DNA of 64,000 nt, from NCBI GenBank assembly GCA_037783545.1, contig JBBELK010000970.1, positions 40,162 through 104,161 of the forward strand. Reading direction: 5' to 3'. Each line of letters starts with the position of its first letter. The stretch's first letter is position 1. The notes below the pieces were generated by a model. That model did not search any database. It was not told the origin of the DNA and worked only from the letters and a program-made list of their open reading frames with translations. The stretch comes from Henricia sp. BOLD:AAB3569 (lineage: Eukaryota; Echinodermata; Asteroidea; Spinulosida; Echinasteridae). Positions 40,242-51,432 of this stretch are shown here, piece by piece. The position numbers and the translations under genes are program-made.

Positions 40242-42317
40242 GTGGCTGTCTGTACACTCCTCTTTGGTGTACTCCTGACTCGTGCGCATGCTCAGTCCTT
40301 CGGACTGTCGTTGACACTGCCCAGTTTGGGACGGGAATTTGGTCAAAGTGTGGTCCAAACGTCGGCAAATTTGGAGGTCGAAAAATTTTCCGACGAACTT
40401 CAAATTTTGCATGCTCCAAGCAATCTATATTGCGCACTTGTCCTAAAAAAAATGACAGACTTTCGCCAGGAAATGGCAGAGAAATTTCAGAGTTTAGGGA
40501 AAACTGGGTTGGGGCTTCCTGACTGCTCCCGCAACCCGTGGCTGTCTGTACACTCCTCTTTGGTGTACTCCTGACTCGTGCGCATGCTCAGTCCTTCGGA
40601 CTGTCGTTGACACTGCCCAGTTTGGGACGGGAATTTGGTCAAAGTGTGGTCCAAACGTCGGCAAATTTGGAGGTCGAAAAATTTTCCGACGAACTTCAAA
40701 TTTTGCGTGCTCCAAGCAATCTATATTGCGCACTTGTCCTAAAAAAATGACAGACTTTCGCCGGGAAATGGCAGAGAAATTTCAGAATTTAGGGAAAACT
40801 GGGTTGGGGCTTCCTGACTGCTCCCGCAACCCGTGGCTGTCTGTACACTCCTCTTTGGTGTACTCCTGACTCGTGCGCATGCTCAGTCCTTCGGACTGTC
40901 GTTGACACTGCCCAGTTTGGGACGGGAATTTGGTCAAAGTGTGGTCCAAACGTCGGCAAATTTGGAGGTCGAAAAATTTTCCGACGAACTTCAAATTTTG
41001 CATGCTCCAAGCAATCTATATTGCGCACTTGTCCTAAAAAAATGACAGACTTTCGCCGGGAAATGGCAGAGAAATTTCAGAGTTTAGGGAAAACTGGGTT
41101 GGGGCTTCCTGACTGCTCCCGCAAACCGTGGCTGTCTGTACACTCCTCTTTGGTGTACTCCTGACTCGTGCGCATGCTCAGTCCTTCGGACTGTCGTTGA
41201 CACTGCCCAGTTTGGGACGGGAATTTGGTCAAAGTGTGGTCCAAACGTCGGCAAATTTGGAGGTCGAAAAATTTTCCGACGAACTTCAAATTTTGCATGC
41301 TCCAAGCAATCTATATTGCGCACTTGTCCTAAAAAAATGACAGACTTTCGCCGGGAAATGGCAGAGAAATTTCAGAGTTTACGGAAAACTGGGTTGGGGC
41401 TTCCTGACTGCTCCCGCAACGCGTGGCTGTCTGTACACTCCTCTTTGGTGTACTCCTGACTCGTGCGCATGCTCAGTCCTTCGGACTGTCGTTGACACTG
41501 CCCAGTTTGGGACGGGAATTTGGTCAAAGTGTGGTCCAAACGTCGGCAAATTTGGAGGTCGAACAATTTTCCGACGAACTTCAAATTTTGCATGCTCCAA
41601 GCAATCTATATTGCGCACTTGTCCTAAAAAAATGACAGACTTTCGCCGGGAAATGGCAGAAAAATTTCAGAGTTTAGGGAAAACTGGGTTGGGGCTTCCT
41701 GACTGCTCCCGCAACCCGTGGCTGTCTGTACACTCCTCTTTGGTGTACTCCTGACTCGTGCGCATGCTCAGTCCTTCGGACTGTCGTTGACACTGCCCAG
41801 TTTGGGACGGGAATTTGGTCAAAGTGTGGTCCAAACGTCGGCAAATTTGGAGGTCGAAAAATTTTCCGACGAACTTCAAATTTTGCATGCTCCAAGCAAT
41901 CTATATTGCGCACTTGTCCTAAAAAAATGACAGACTTTCGCCGGGAAATGGCAGAGAAATTTCAGAGTTTAGGGAAAACTGGGTTGGGGCTTCCTGACTG
42001 CTCCCGCAACGCGTGGCTGTCTGTACACTCCTCTTTGGTGTACTCCTGACTCGTGCGCATGCTCAGTCCTTCGGACTGTCGTTGACACTGCCCAGTTTGG
42101 GACGGGAATTTGGTCAAAGTGTGGTCCAAACGTCGGCAAATTTGGAGGTCGAACAATTTTCCGACGAACTTCAAATTTTGCATGCTCCAAGCAATCTATA
42201 TTGCGCACTTGTCCTAAAAAAATGACAGACTTTCGCCGGGAAATGGCAGAAAAATTTCAGAGTTTAGGGAAAACTGGGTTGGGGCTTCCTGACTGCTCCC
42301 GCAACCCGTGGCTGTCT

Positions 42318-42338
42318 GTACACTCCTCTTTGGTGTAC
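42318..42338. repeat. Dyad 1 of the monomer: GTACAC / 9-nt spacer / GTGTAC
   Basis: This is a perfect 6-bp inverted repeat around TCCTCTTTG, shown in the reference unit and present in essentially every type A unit. Substitutions I noticed nearby mostly fall in the spacer (CCTATTTGG in the unit at 27279; CCTCATTGG in units at 29934, 32589, 33769, 35834 and 37014). The one clear stem change is GTATAC in the unit at 34359. Type B units lose the last stem base (GTGTAT) but gain ACACC/GGTGT around TCTTT. It could extrude as a short hairpin or bind a dimeric protein; function is unknown. Confidence 0.6.
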
Positions 42339-42358
42339 TCCTGACTCGTGCGCATGCT

Positions 42359-42373
42359 CAGTCCTTCGGACTG
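42359..42373. repeat. Dyad 2 of the monomer: CAGTCC-TTC-GGACTG hairpin
   Basis: This is a perfect 6-bp stem with a 3-nt loop, 20 bp downstream of dyad 1. The same 15 bases occur in both type A and type B units. The exceptions I found are GGACAG, which breaks one pair, in the two duplicated units at 5741 and 9280, and a loop change (TTC to TCC) in the unit at 17246. Conservation across two subfamilies about 6% apart is notable, but it may simply reflect homogenisation. Confidence 0.65.
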
Positions 42374-42443
42374 TCGTTGACACTGCCCAGTTTGGGACGG
42401 GAATTTGGTCAAAGTGTGGTCCAAACGTCGGCAAATTTGGAGG

Positions 42444-42459
42444 TCGAAAAATTTTCCGA
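42444..42459. repeat. AT-rich quasi-palindrome and most variable site of the monomer
   Basis: TCGAAAAATTTTCCGA pairs with itself at 7 of 8 positions. This short box is the most polymorphic part of the monomer. The alleles are GAAAAATTTT (majority), GAAACATTTT (common before 23.7 kb), GAACAATTTT (recurrent at 29-48 kb), GAACACTTTT (unit at 25804), GAAAATTTTT (unit at 29049), GAAAAATTGTCC (units at 21671 and 22851) and, in type B, CAAAAAATATTCC. It is also one end of the 19-bp deletion in the 276-bp units. Confidence 0.6.
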
Positions 42460-44372
42460 CGAACTTCAAATTTTGCATGCTCCAAGCAATCTATATTGCG
42501 CACTTGTCCTAAAAAAATGACAGACTTTCGCCGGGAAATGGCAGAGAAATTTCAGAGTTTAGGGAAAACTGGGTTGGGGCTTCCTGACTGCTCCCGCAAC
42601 CCGTGGCTGTCTGTACACTCCTCTTTGGTGTACTCCTGACTCGTGCGCATGCTCAGTCCTTCGGACTGTCGTTGACACTGCCCAGTTTGGGACGGGAATT
42701 TGGTCAAAGTGTGGTCCAAACGTCGGCAAATTTGGAGGTCGAAAAATTTTCCGACGAACTTCAAATTTTGCATGCTCCAAGCAATCTATATTGCGCACTT
42801 GTCCTAAAAAAATGACAGACTTTCGCCGGGAAATGGCTGAGAAATTTCAGAGTTTAGGGAAAACTGGGTTGGGGCTTCCTGACTGCTCCCGCAACCCGTG
42901 GCTGTCTGTACACTCCTCTTTGGTGTACTCCTGACTCGTGCGCATGCTCAGTCCTTCGGACTGTCGTTGACACTGCCCAGTTTGGGACGGGAATTTGGTC
43001 AAAGTGTGGTCCAAACGTCGGCAAATTTGGAGGTCGAAAAATTTTCCGACGAACTTCAAATTTTGCATGCTCCAAGCAATCTATATTGCGCACTTGTCCT
43101 AAAAAAATGACAGACTTTCGCCGGGAAATGGCAGAGAAATTTCAGAGTTTAGGGAAAACTGGGTTGGGGCTTCCTGACTGCTCCCGCAACCCGTGGCTGT
43201 CTGTACACTCCTCTTTGGTGTACTCCTGACTCGTGCGCATGCTCAGTCCTTCGGACTGTCGTTGACACTGCCCAGTTTGGGACGGGAATTTGGTCAAAGT
43301 GTGGTCCAAACGTCGGCAAATTTGGAGGTCGAAACATTTTCCGACGAACTTCAAATTTTGCATGCTCCAAGCAATCTATATTGCGCACTTGTCCTAAAAA
43401 AATGACAGACTTTCGCCGGGAAATGGCAGAGAAATTTCAGAGTTTAGGGAAAACTGGGTTGGGGCTTCCTGACTGCTCCCGCAACGCGTGGCTGTCTGTA
43501 CACTCCTCTTTGGTGTACTCCTGACTCGTGCGCATGCTCAGTCCTTCGGACTGTCGTTGACACTGCCCAGTTTGGGACGGGAATTTGGTCAAAGTGTGGT
43601 CCAAACGTCGGCAAATTTGGAGGTCGAACAATTTTCCGACGAACTTCAAATTTTGCATGCTCCAAGCAATCTATATTGCGCACTTGTCCTAAAAAAATGA
43701 CAGACTTTCGCCGGGAAATGGCAGAAAAATTTCAGAGTTTAGGGAAAACTGGGTTGGGGCTTCCTGACTGCTCCCGCAACCCGTGGCTGTCTGTACACTC
43801 CTCTTTGGTGTACTCCTGACTCGTGCGCATGCTCAGTCCTTCGGACTGTCGTTGACACTGCCCAGTTTGGGACGGGAATTTGGTCAAAGTGTGGTCCAAA
43901 CGTCGGCAAATTTGGAGGTCGAAAAATTTTCCGACGAACTTCAAATTTTGCATGCTCCAAGCAATCTATATTGCGCACTTGTCCTAAAAAAATGACAGAC
44001 TTTCGCCGGGAAATGGCAGAGAAATTTCAGAGTTTAGGGAAAACTGGGTTGGGGCTTCCTGACTGCTCCCGCAACCCGTGGCTGTCTGTACACTCCTCTT
44101 TGGTGTACTCCTGACTCGTGCGCATGCTCAGTCCTTCGGACTGTCGTTGACACTGCCCAGTTTGGGACGGGAATTTGGTCAAAGTGTGGTCCAAACGTCG
44201 GCAAATTTGGAGGTCGAAAAATTTTCCGACGAACTTCAAATTTTGCATGCTCCAAGCAATCTATATTGCGCACTTGTCCTAAAAAAATGACAGACTTTCG
44301 CCGGGAAATGGCAGAGAAATTTCAGAGTTTAGGGAAAACTGGGTTGGGGCTTCCTGACTGCTCCCGCAACCC

Positions 44373-45848
44373 GTGGCTGTCTGTACACTCCTCTTTGGTG
44401 TACTCCTGACTCGTGCGCATGCTCAGTCCTTCGGACTGTCGTTGACACTGCCCAGTTTGGGACGGGAATTTGGTCAAAGTGTGGTCCAAACGTCGGCAAA
44501 TTTGGAGGTCGAAAAATTTTCCGACGAACTTCAAATTTTGCATGCTCCAAGCAATCTATATTGCGCACTTGTCCTAAAAAAAATGACAGACTTTCGCCAG
44601 GAAATGGCAGAGAAATTTCAGAGTTTAGGGAAAACTGGGTTGGGGCTTCCTGACTGCTCCCGCAACCCGTGGCTGTCTGTACACTCCTCTTTGGTGTACT
44701 CCTGACTCGTGCGCATGCTCAGTCCTTCGGACTGTCGTTGACACTGCCCAGTTTGGGACGGGAATTTGGTCAAAGTGTGGTCCAAACGTCGGCAAATTTG
44801 GAGGTCGAAAAATTTTCCGACGAACTTCAAATTTTGAGTGCTCCAAGCAATCTATATTGCGCACTTGTCCTAAAAAAATGACAGACTTTCGCCGGGAAAT
44901 GGCAGAGAAATTTCAGAATTTAGGGAAAACTGGGTTGGGGCTTCCTGACTGCTCCCGCAACCCGTGGCTGTCTGTACACTCCTCTTTGGTGTACTCCTGA
45001 CTCGTGCGCATGCTCAGTCCTTCGGACTGTCGTTGACACTGCCCAGTTTGAGACGGGAATTTGGTCAAAGTGTGGTCCAAACGTCGGCAAATTTGGAGGT
45101 CGAAAAATTTTCCGACGAACTTCAAATTTTGCATGCTCCAAGCAATCTATATTGCGCACTTGTCCTAAAAAAATGACAGACTTTCGCCGGGAAATGGCAG
45201 AGAAATTTCAGAGTTTAGGGAAAACTGGGTTGGGGCTTCCTGACTGCTCCCGCAACCCGTGGCTGTCTGTACACTCCTCTTTGGTGTACTCCTGACTCGT
45301 GCGCATGCTCAGTCCTTCGGACTGTCGTTGACACTGCCCAGTTTGGGACGGGAATTTGGTCAAAGTGTGGTCCAAACGTCGGCAAATTTGGAGGTCGAAA
45401 AATTTTCCGACGAACTTCAAATTTTGCATGCTCCAAGCAATCTATATTGCGCACTAGTCCTAAAAAAATTACAGACTTTCGCCGGGAAATGGCAGAGAAA
45501 TTTCAGAGTTTACGGAAAACTGGGTTGGGGCTTCCTGACTGCTCCCGCAACGCGTGGCTGTCTGTACACTCCTCTTTGGTGTACTCCTGACTCGTGCGCA
45601 TGCTCAGTCCTTCGGACTGTCGTTGACACTGCCCAGTTTGGGACGGGAATTTGGTCAAAGTGTGGTCCAAACGTCGGCAAATTTGGAGGTCGAACAATTT
45701 TCCGACGAACTTCAAATTTTGCATGCTCCAAGCAATCTATATTGCGCACTTGTCCTAAAAAAATGACAGACTTTCGCCGGGAAATGGCAGAAAAATTTCA
45801 GAGTTTAGGGAAAACTGGGTTGGGGCTTCCTGATTGCTCCCGCAACCC
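44373..45848 (+). repeat. 14-unit segment, copy 2 (first five units only)
   Basis: Units starting at 44373, 44669, 44964, 45259 and 45554 reproduce the start of the segment at 40242. They have the eight-A linker, CGCCAGGAAATGG, a change at GCATGCTCC (TTTTGAGTGCTCC here, TTTTGCGTGCTCC there), TTTCAGAATTTAGG, TTTACGGAAAACTGG and GCAACGCGTGG. Correspondence is lost after about 45830. A linker change to AAAATTACAG near 45468 joins two units in one frame and gives a 208-codon open frame (45259-45885); this is not a gene. Confidence 0.8.
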
Positions 45849-48798
45849 GTGGCTGTCTGTACACTCCTCTTTGGTGTACTCCTGACTCGTGCGCATGCTC
45901 AGTCCTTCGGACTGTCGTTGACACTGCCCAGTTTGGGACGGGAATTTGGTCAAAGTGTGGTCCAAACGTCGGCAAATTTGGAGGTCGAACAATTTTCCGA
46001 CGAACTTCAAATTTTGCATGCTCCAAGCAATCTATATTGCGCACTTGTCCTAAAAAAATGACAGACTTTCGCCGGGAAATGGCAGAGAAATTTCAGAGTT
46101 TAGGGAAAACTGGGTTGGGGCTTCCTGACTGCTCCCGCAACCCGTGGCTGTCTGTACACTCCTCTTTGGTGTACTCCTGACTCGTGCGCATGCTCAGTCC
46201 TTCGGACTGTCGTTGACACTGCCCAGTTTGGGACGGGAATTTGGTCAAAGTGTGGTCCAAACGTCGGCAAATTTGGAGGTCGAACAATTTTCCGACGAAC
46301 TTCAAATTTTGCATGCTCCAAGCAATCTATATTGCGCACTTGTCCTAAAAAAATGACAGACTTTCGCCGGGAAATGGCAGAGAAATTTCAGAGTTTAGGG
46401 AAAACTGGGTTGGGGCTTCCTGACTGCTCCCGCAACCCGTGGCTGTCTGTACACTCCTCTTTGGTGTACTCCTGACTCGTGCGCATGCTCAGTCCTTCGG
46501 ACTGTCGTTGACACTGCCCAGTTTGGGACGGGAATTTGGTCAAAGTGTGGTCCAAACGTCGGCAAATTTGGAGGTCGAAACATTTTCCGACGAACTTCAA
46601 ATTTTGCATGCTCCAAGCAATCTATATTGCGCACTTGTCCTAAAAAAATGACAGACTTTCGCCGGGAAATGGCAGAGAAATTTCAGAGTTTAGGGAAAAC
46701 TGGATTGGGGCTTCCTGACTGCTCTCGCAACCCGTGGCTGTCTGTACACTCCTCTTTGGTGTACTCCTGACTCGTGCGCATGCTCAGTCCTTCGGACTGT
46801 CGTTGACACTGCCCAGTTTGGGACGGGAATTTGGTCAAAGTGTGGTCCAAACGTCGGCAAATTTGGAGGTCGAACAATTTTGCGACGAAATTCAAATTTT
46901 GCATGCTCCAAGCAATCTATATTGCGCACTTGTCCTAAAAAAATGACAGACTTTCGCCGGGAAATGGCAGAGAAATTTCAGAGTTTAGGGAAAACTGGGT
47001 TGGGGCTTCCTGACTGCTCCCGCAACCCGTGGCTGTCTGTACACTCCTCTTTGGTGTACTCCTGACTCGTGCGCATGCTCAGTCCTTCGGACTGTCGTTG
47101 ACACTGCCCAGTTTGGGACGGGAATTTGGTCAAAGTGTGGTCCAAACGTCGGCAAATTTGGAGGTCGAAAAATTTTCCGACGAACTTCAAATTTTGCATG
47201 CTCCAAGCAATCTATATTGCGCACTTGTCCTAAAAAAATGACAGACTTTCGCCGGGAAATGGCAGAGAAATTTCAGAGTTTAGGGAAAACTGGGTTGGGG
47301 CTTCCTGACTGCTCCCGCAACCCGTGGCTGTCTGTACACTCCTCTTTGGTGTACTCCTGACTCGTGCGCATGCTCAGTCCTTCGGACTGTCATTGACACT
47401 GCCCAGTTTGGGACGGGAATTTGGTCAAAGTGTGGTCCAAACGTCGGCAAATTTGGAGGTCGAAAAATTTTCCGACGAACTTCAAATTTTGCATGCTCCA
47501 AGCAATCTATATTGCGCACTTGTCCTAAAAAAATGACAGACTTTCGCCGGGAAATGGCAGAGAAATTTCAGAGTTTAGGGAAAACTGGGTTGGGGCTTCC
47601 TGACTGCTCCCGCAACGCGTGGCTGTCTGTACACTCCTCTTTGGTGTACTCCTGACTCGTGCGCATGCTCAGTCCTTCGGACTGTCGTTGACACTGCCCA
47701 GTTTGGGACGGGAATTTGGTCAAAGTGTGGTCCAAACGTCGGCAAATTTGGAGGTCGAACAATTTTCCGACGAACTTCAAATTTTGCATGCTCCAAGCAA
47801 TCTATATTGCGCACTTGTCCTAAAAAAATGACAGACTTTCGCCGGGAAATGGCAGAAAAATTTCAGAGTTTAGGGAAAACTGGGTTGGGGCTTCCTGACT
47901 GCTCCCGCAACCCGTGGCTGTCTGTACACTCCTCTTTGGTGTACTCCTGACTCGTGCGCATGCTCAGTCCTTCGGACTGTCGTTGACACTGCCCAGTTTG
48001 GGACGGGAATTTGGTCAAAGTGTGGTCCAAACGTCGGCAAATTTGGAGGTCGAAAAATTTTCCGACGAACTTCAAATTTTGCATGCTCCAAGCAATCTAT
48101 ATTGCGCACTTGTCCTAAAAAAATGACAGACTTTCGCCGGGAAATGGCAGAGAAATTTCAGAGTTTAGGGAAAACTGGGTTGGGGCTTCCTGACTGCTCC
48201 CGCAACCCGTGGCTGTCTGTACACTCCTCTTTGGTGTACTCCTGACTCGTGCGCATGCTCAGTCCTTCGGACTGTCGTTGACACTGCCCAGTTTGGGACG
48301 GGAATTTTGTCAAAGTGTGGTCCAAACGTCGGCAAATTTGGAGTTCGAAAAATTTTCCGACGAACTTCAAATTTTGCATGCTCCAAGCAATCTATATTGC
48401 GCACTTGTCCTAAAAAAATGACAGACTTTCGCCGGGATATGGCAGAGAAATTTCAGAGTTTAGGGAAAACTGGGTTGGGGCTTCCTGACTGCTCCCGCAA
48501 CCCGTGGCTGTCTGTACACTCCTCTTTGGTGTACTCCTGACTCGTGCACATGCTCAGTCCTTCGGACTGTCGTTGACACTGCCCAGTTTGGGACGGGAAT
48601 TTGGTCAAAGTGTGGTCCAAACGTCGGCAAATTTGGAGGTCGAAAAATTTTCCGACGAACTTCAAATTTTGCATGCTCCAAGCAATCTATATTGCGCACT
48701 TGTCCTAAAAAAATGACAGACTTTCGCCGGGAAACGGCAGAGAAATTTCAGAGTTTAGGGAAAACTGGGTTGGGGCTTCCTGACTGCTCCCGCAACCC
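45849..48798 (+). repeat. Mixed GAACAATTT / consensus block
   Basis: Units at 45849, 46144, 46734 and 47619 carry GAACAATTT, and the unit at 46439 carries GAAACATTT. The unit at 46734 has several private changes (CTGGATTGGGG, CTGCTCTCGC, TTTTGCGACGAAATTC). The unit at 47324 has GTCATTGACAC, a CpG-to-CpA change in the otherwise conserved core. At the right end, the units at 48209 (GGAATTTTGTC) and 48504 (GTGCACATG, preceded by GGGATATGGCAG) anticipate the next HOR. Confidence 0.7.
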
Positions 48799-51432
48799 GT
48801 GGCTGTCTGTACACTCCTCTTTGGTGTACTCCTGACTCGTGCGCATGCTCAGTCCTTCGGACTGTCGTTGACACTGCCCAGTTTTGGACGGGAATTTGGT
48901 CAAAGTGTGGTCCAAACGTCGGCAAATTTAGAGGTCGAAAAATTTTCTGACGAACTTCAAATTTTGCATGCTCCAAGCAATCTATATTGCGCACTTGTCC
49001 TAAAAAAAATGACAGACTTTCGCCGGGAAATGGCAGAGAAATTTCAGAGTTTAGGGAAAACTGGGTTGGGGCTTCCTGACTGCTCCCGCAACCCGTGGCT
49101 GTCTGTACACTCCTCTTTGGTGTACTCCTGACTCGTGCGCATGCTCAGTCCTTCGGACTGTCGTTGACACTGCCCAGTTTGGGACGGGAATTTGGTCAAA
49201 GTGTGGTCCAAACGTCGGCAAATTTGGAGGTCGAAAAATTTTCCGGCGAACTTCAAATTTTGCATGCTCCAAGCAATCTATATTGCGCACTTGTCCTAAA
49301 AAAATGACAGACTTTCGCCGGGAAATGGCAGAGAAATTTCAGAGTTTAGGGAAAACTGGGTTGGGGCTTCCTGACTGCTCCCGCAACCCGTGGCTGTCTG
49401 TACACTCCTCTTTGGTGTACTCCTGACTCGTGCGCATGCTCAGTCCTTCGGACTGTCGTTGACACTGCCCAGTTTGGGACGGGAATTTGGTCAAAGTGTG
49501 GTCCAAACGTCGGCAAATTTGGAGGTCGAAAAATTTTCCGACGAACTTCAAATTTTGCATGCTCCAAGCAATCTATATTGCGCACTTGTCCTAAAAAAAT
49601 GACAGACTTTCGCCGGGAAATGGCAGAGAAATTTCAGAGTTTAGGGAAAACTGGGTTGGGGCTTCCTGACTGCTCCCACAACCCGTGGCTGTCTGTACAC
49701 TCCTCTTTGGTGTACTCCTGACTCGTGCGCATGCTCAGTCCTTCGGACTGTCGTTGACACTGCCCAGTTTGGGACGGGAATTTTGTCAAAGTGTGGTCCA
49801 AACGTCGGCAAATTTGGAGGTCGAAAAATTTTCCGACGAACTTCAAATTTTGCATGCTCCAAGCAATCTATATTGCGCACTTGTCCTAAAAAAATGACAG
49901 ACTTTCGCCGGGATATGGCAGAGAAATTTCAGAGTTTAGGGAAAACTGGGTTGGGGCTTCCTGACTGCTCCCGCAACCCGTGGCTGTCTGTACACTCCTC
50001 TTTGGTGTACTCCTGACTCGTGCACATGCTCAGTCCTTCGGACTGTCGTTGACACTGCCCAGTTTGGGACGGGAATTTGGTCAAAGTGTGGTCCAAACGT
50101 CGGCAAATTTGGAGGTCGAAAAATTTTCCGACGAACTTCAAATTTGCATGCTCCAAGCAATCTATATTGCGCACTTGTCCTAAAAAAATGACAGACTTTC
50201 GCCGGGAAATGGCAGAGAAATTTCAGAGTTTAGGGAAAACTGGGTTGGGGCTTCCTGACTGCTCCCGCAACCCGTGGCTGTCTGTACACTCCTCTTTGGT
50301 GTACTCCTGACTCGTGCGCATGCTCAGTCCTTCGGACTGTCGTTGACACTGCCCAGTTTGGGACGGGAATTTGGTCAAAGTGTGGTCCAAACGTCGGCAA
50401 ATTTGGAGGTCGAAAAATTTTGCATGCTCCAAGCAATCTATATTGCGCACTTGTCCTAAAAAAATGACAGACTTTCGCCGGGAAATGGCAGAGAAATTTC
50501 AGAGTTTAGGGAAAACTGGGTTGGGGCTTCCTGACTGCTCCCGCAACCCGTGGCTGTCTGTACACTCCTCTTTGGTGTACTCCTGACTCGTGCGCATGCT
50601 CAGTCCTTCGGACTGTCGTTGACACTGCCCAGTTTGGGACGGGAATTTGGTCAAAGTGTGGTCCAAACGTCGGCAAATTTGGAGGTCGAAAAATTTTCCG
50701 ACGAACTTCAAATTTTGCATGCTCCAAGCAATCTATATTGCGCACTTGTCCTAAAAAAATGACAGACTTTCGCCGGGAAATGGCAGAGAAATTTCAGAGT
50801 TTAGGGAAAACTGGGTTGGGGCTTCCTGACTGCTCCCGCAACCCGTGGCTGTCTGTACACTCCTCTTTGGTGTACTCCTGACTCGTGCGCATGCTCAGTC
50901 CTTCGGACTGTCGTTGACACTGCCCAGTTTGGGACCCGAATTTTGTCAAAGTGTGGTCCAAACGTCGGCAAATTTGGAGGTCGAAAAATTTTCCGACGAA
51001 CTTCAAATTTTGCATGCTCCAAGCAATCTATATTGCGCACTTGTCCTAAAAAAATGACAGACTTTCGCCGGGAAATGGCAGAGAAATTTCAGAGTTTAGG
51101 GAAAACTGGGTTGGGGCTTCCTGACTGCTCCCGCAACCCGTGGCTGTCTGTACACTCCTCTTTGGTGTACTCCTGACTCGTGCGCATGCTCAGTCCTTCG
51201 GACTGTCGTTGACACTGCCCAGTTTGGACGGGAATTTGGTCAAAGTGTGGTCCAAACGTCGGCAAATTTGGAGGTCGAAACATTTTCCGACGAACTTCAA
51301 ATTTGGATGCTCCAAGCAATCTATATTGCGCACTTGTCCTAAAAAAATGACAGACTTTCGCCGGGAAACGGCAGAGAAATTTCAGAGTTTAGGGAAAACT
51401 GGGTTGGGGCTTCCTGACTGCTCCCGCAACCC
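48799..51432 (+). repeat. 9-unit higher-order repeat, copy 1 (2634 bp)
   Basis: Nine units in order: P1 (48799) CAGTTTTGGACGGG, TTTAGAGGTCG and TTTTCTGACG, preceded by GAAACGGCAG; P2 (49095); P3 (49390); P4 (49685) GGAATTTTGTC preceded by CTCCCACAACC; P5 (49980) GTGCACATG preceded by GGGATATGGCAG; P6 (50274), 276 bp; P7 (50550); P8 (50845) GAATTTTGTC; P9 (51140) GAAACATTT. Single-base deletions in homopolymers shorten P5 and P9 to 294 and 293 bp. Confidence 0.85.
50274..50549 (+). repeat. 276-bp deleted monomer (2 of 5), HOR position P6
   Basis: This unit has the same 19-bp deletion, here as the sixth unit of the first 9-unit HOR copy. It follows a GTGCACATG unit and precedes a consensus unit. 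Confidence 0.85.

Larger units (their letters stand above)
42308..42602 (+). repeat. Reference type A monomer (consensus-like unit)
   Basis: I chose this 295-bp unit because it carries the majority base at every site I compared. Hand-counted composition is A 70, C 70, G 74, T 81, about 49% GC. It contains 15 CpG and 6 TpA dinucleotides. Landmarks in unit coordinates (1 = first G of GTGGCTG): dyad 1 at 11-31; TGCGCA at 42-47; GCATGCTC at 45-52; dyad 2 at 52-66; the most variable A/C site within the quasi-palindrome at 137-152; a second GCATGCTC at 168-175; a second TGCGCA at 190-195; an A7 linker near 205; and a G-rich stretch near 250-270. Short A(n)T(n) tracts lie at 95-99, 126-131, 140-148, 161-167 and 240-245. 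I see no promoter, terminator or RNA-gene signature that I would defend. CTATATT at about 186-192 is only weakly TATA-like. Confidence 0.9.
40242..44372 (+). repeat. 14-unit segment, copy 1 (4131 bp)
   Basis: The segment opens with an eight-A linker unit followed by CGCCAGGAAATGG (near 40467), then TTTTGCGTGCTCC, TTTCAGAATTTAGG, GCAAACCGTGG, TTTACGGAAAACTGG and GCAACGCGTGG. Most of these recur 4131 bp to the right. Inside it, GCAACGCGTGG units with GAACAATTT (41423, 42013 and 43488) alternate irregularly with consensus units preceded by GGCAGAAAAATTTC. The GAAACATTT unit at 43193 is isolated. Confidence 0.8.

Noticed and set aside
42486..42503. CAAT...TATATT as a promoter in each unit
   Set aside because: CAATCTATATTGCGC contains TATA-like bases, but there is no initiator or other element, and type B changes the CAAT part. 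A word this short is expected by chance.
42555..42565. TTTAGGG, a telomere-like heptamer once per type A unit
   Set aside because: It is single, not tandem, and is replaced by TTTAGAAAAAA in type B. No telomeric array is present.
42557..42580. G-quadruplex in GGGAAAACTGGGTTGGGG
   Set aside because: Only three G-runs of three or more lie close together; the next is about 30 bases upstream. A two-tetrad structure is possible but weak, and type B loses it.
42308..42602. CENP-B box
   Set aside because: The consensus NTTCGNNNNANNCGGGN was scanned on both strands. CTTCGGACTGTCGTTGA and TTTCGCCGGGAAATGGC share only the TTCG part, so I do not claim a CENP-B site.
42308..42602. Tandem 5S rDNA, snRNA, spliced-leader or tRNA repeat
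   Set aside because: Unit size would fit, but no 5S internal control region, snRNA core, splice-leader motif or tRNA A/B box pair is recognisable. GGTCGAA is too short to count as a B box.
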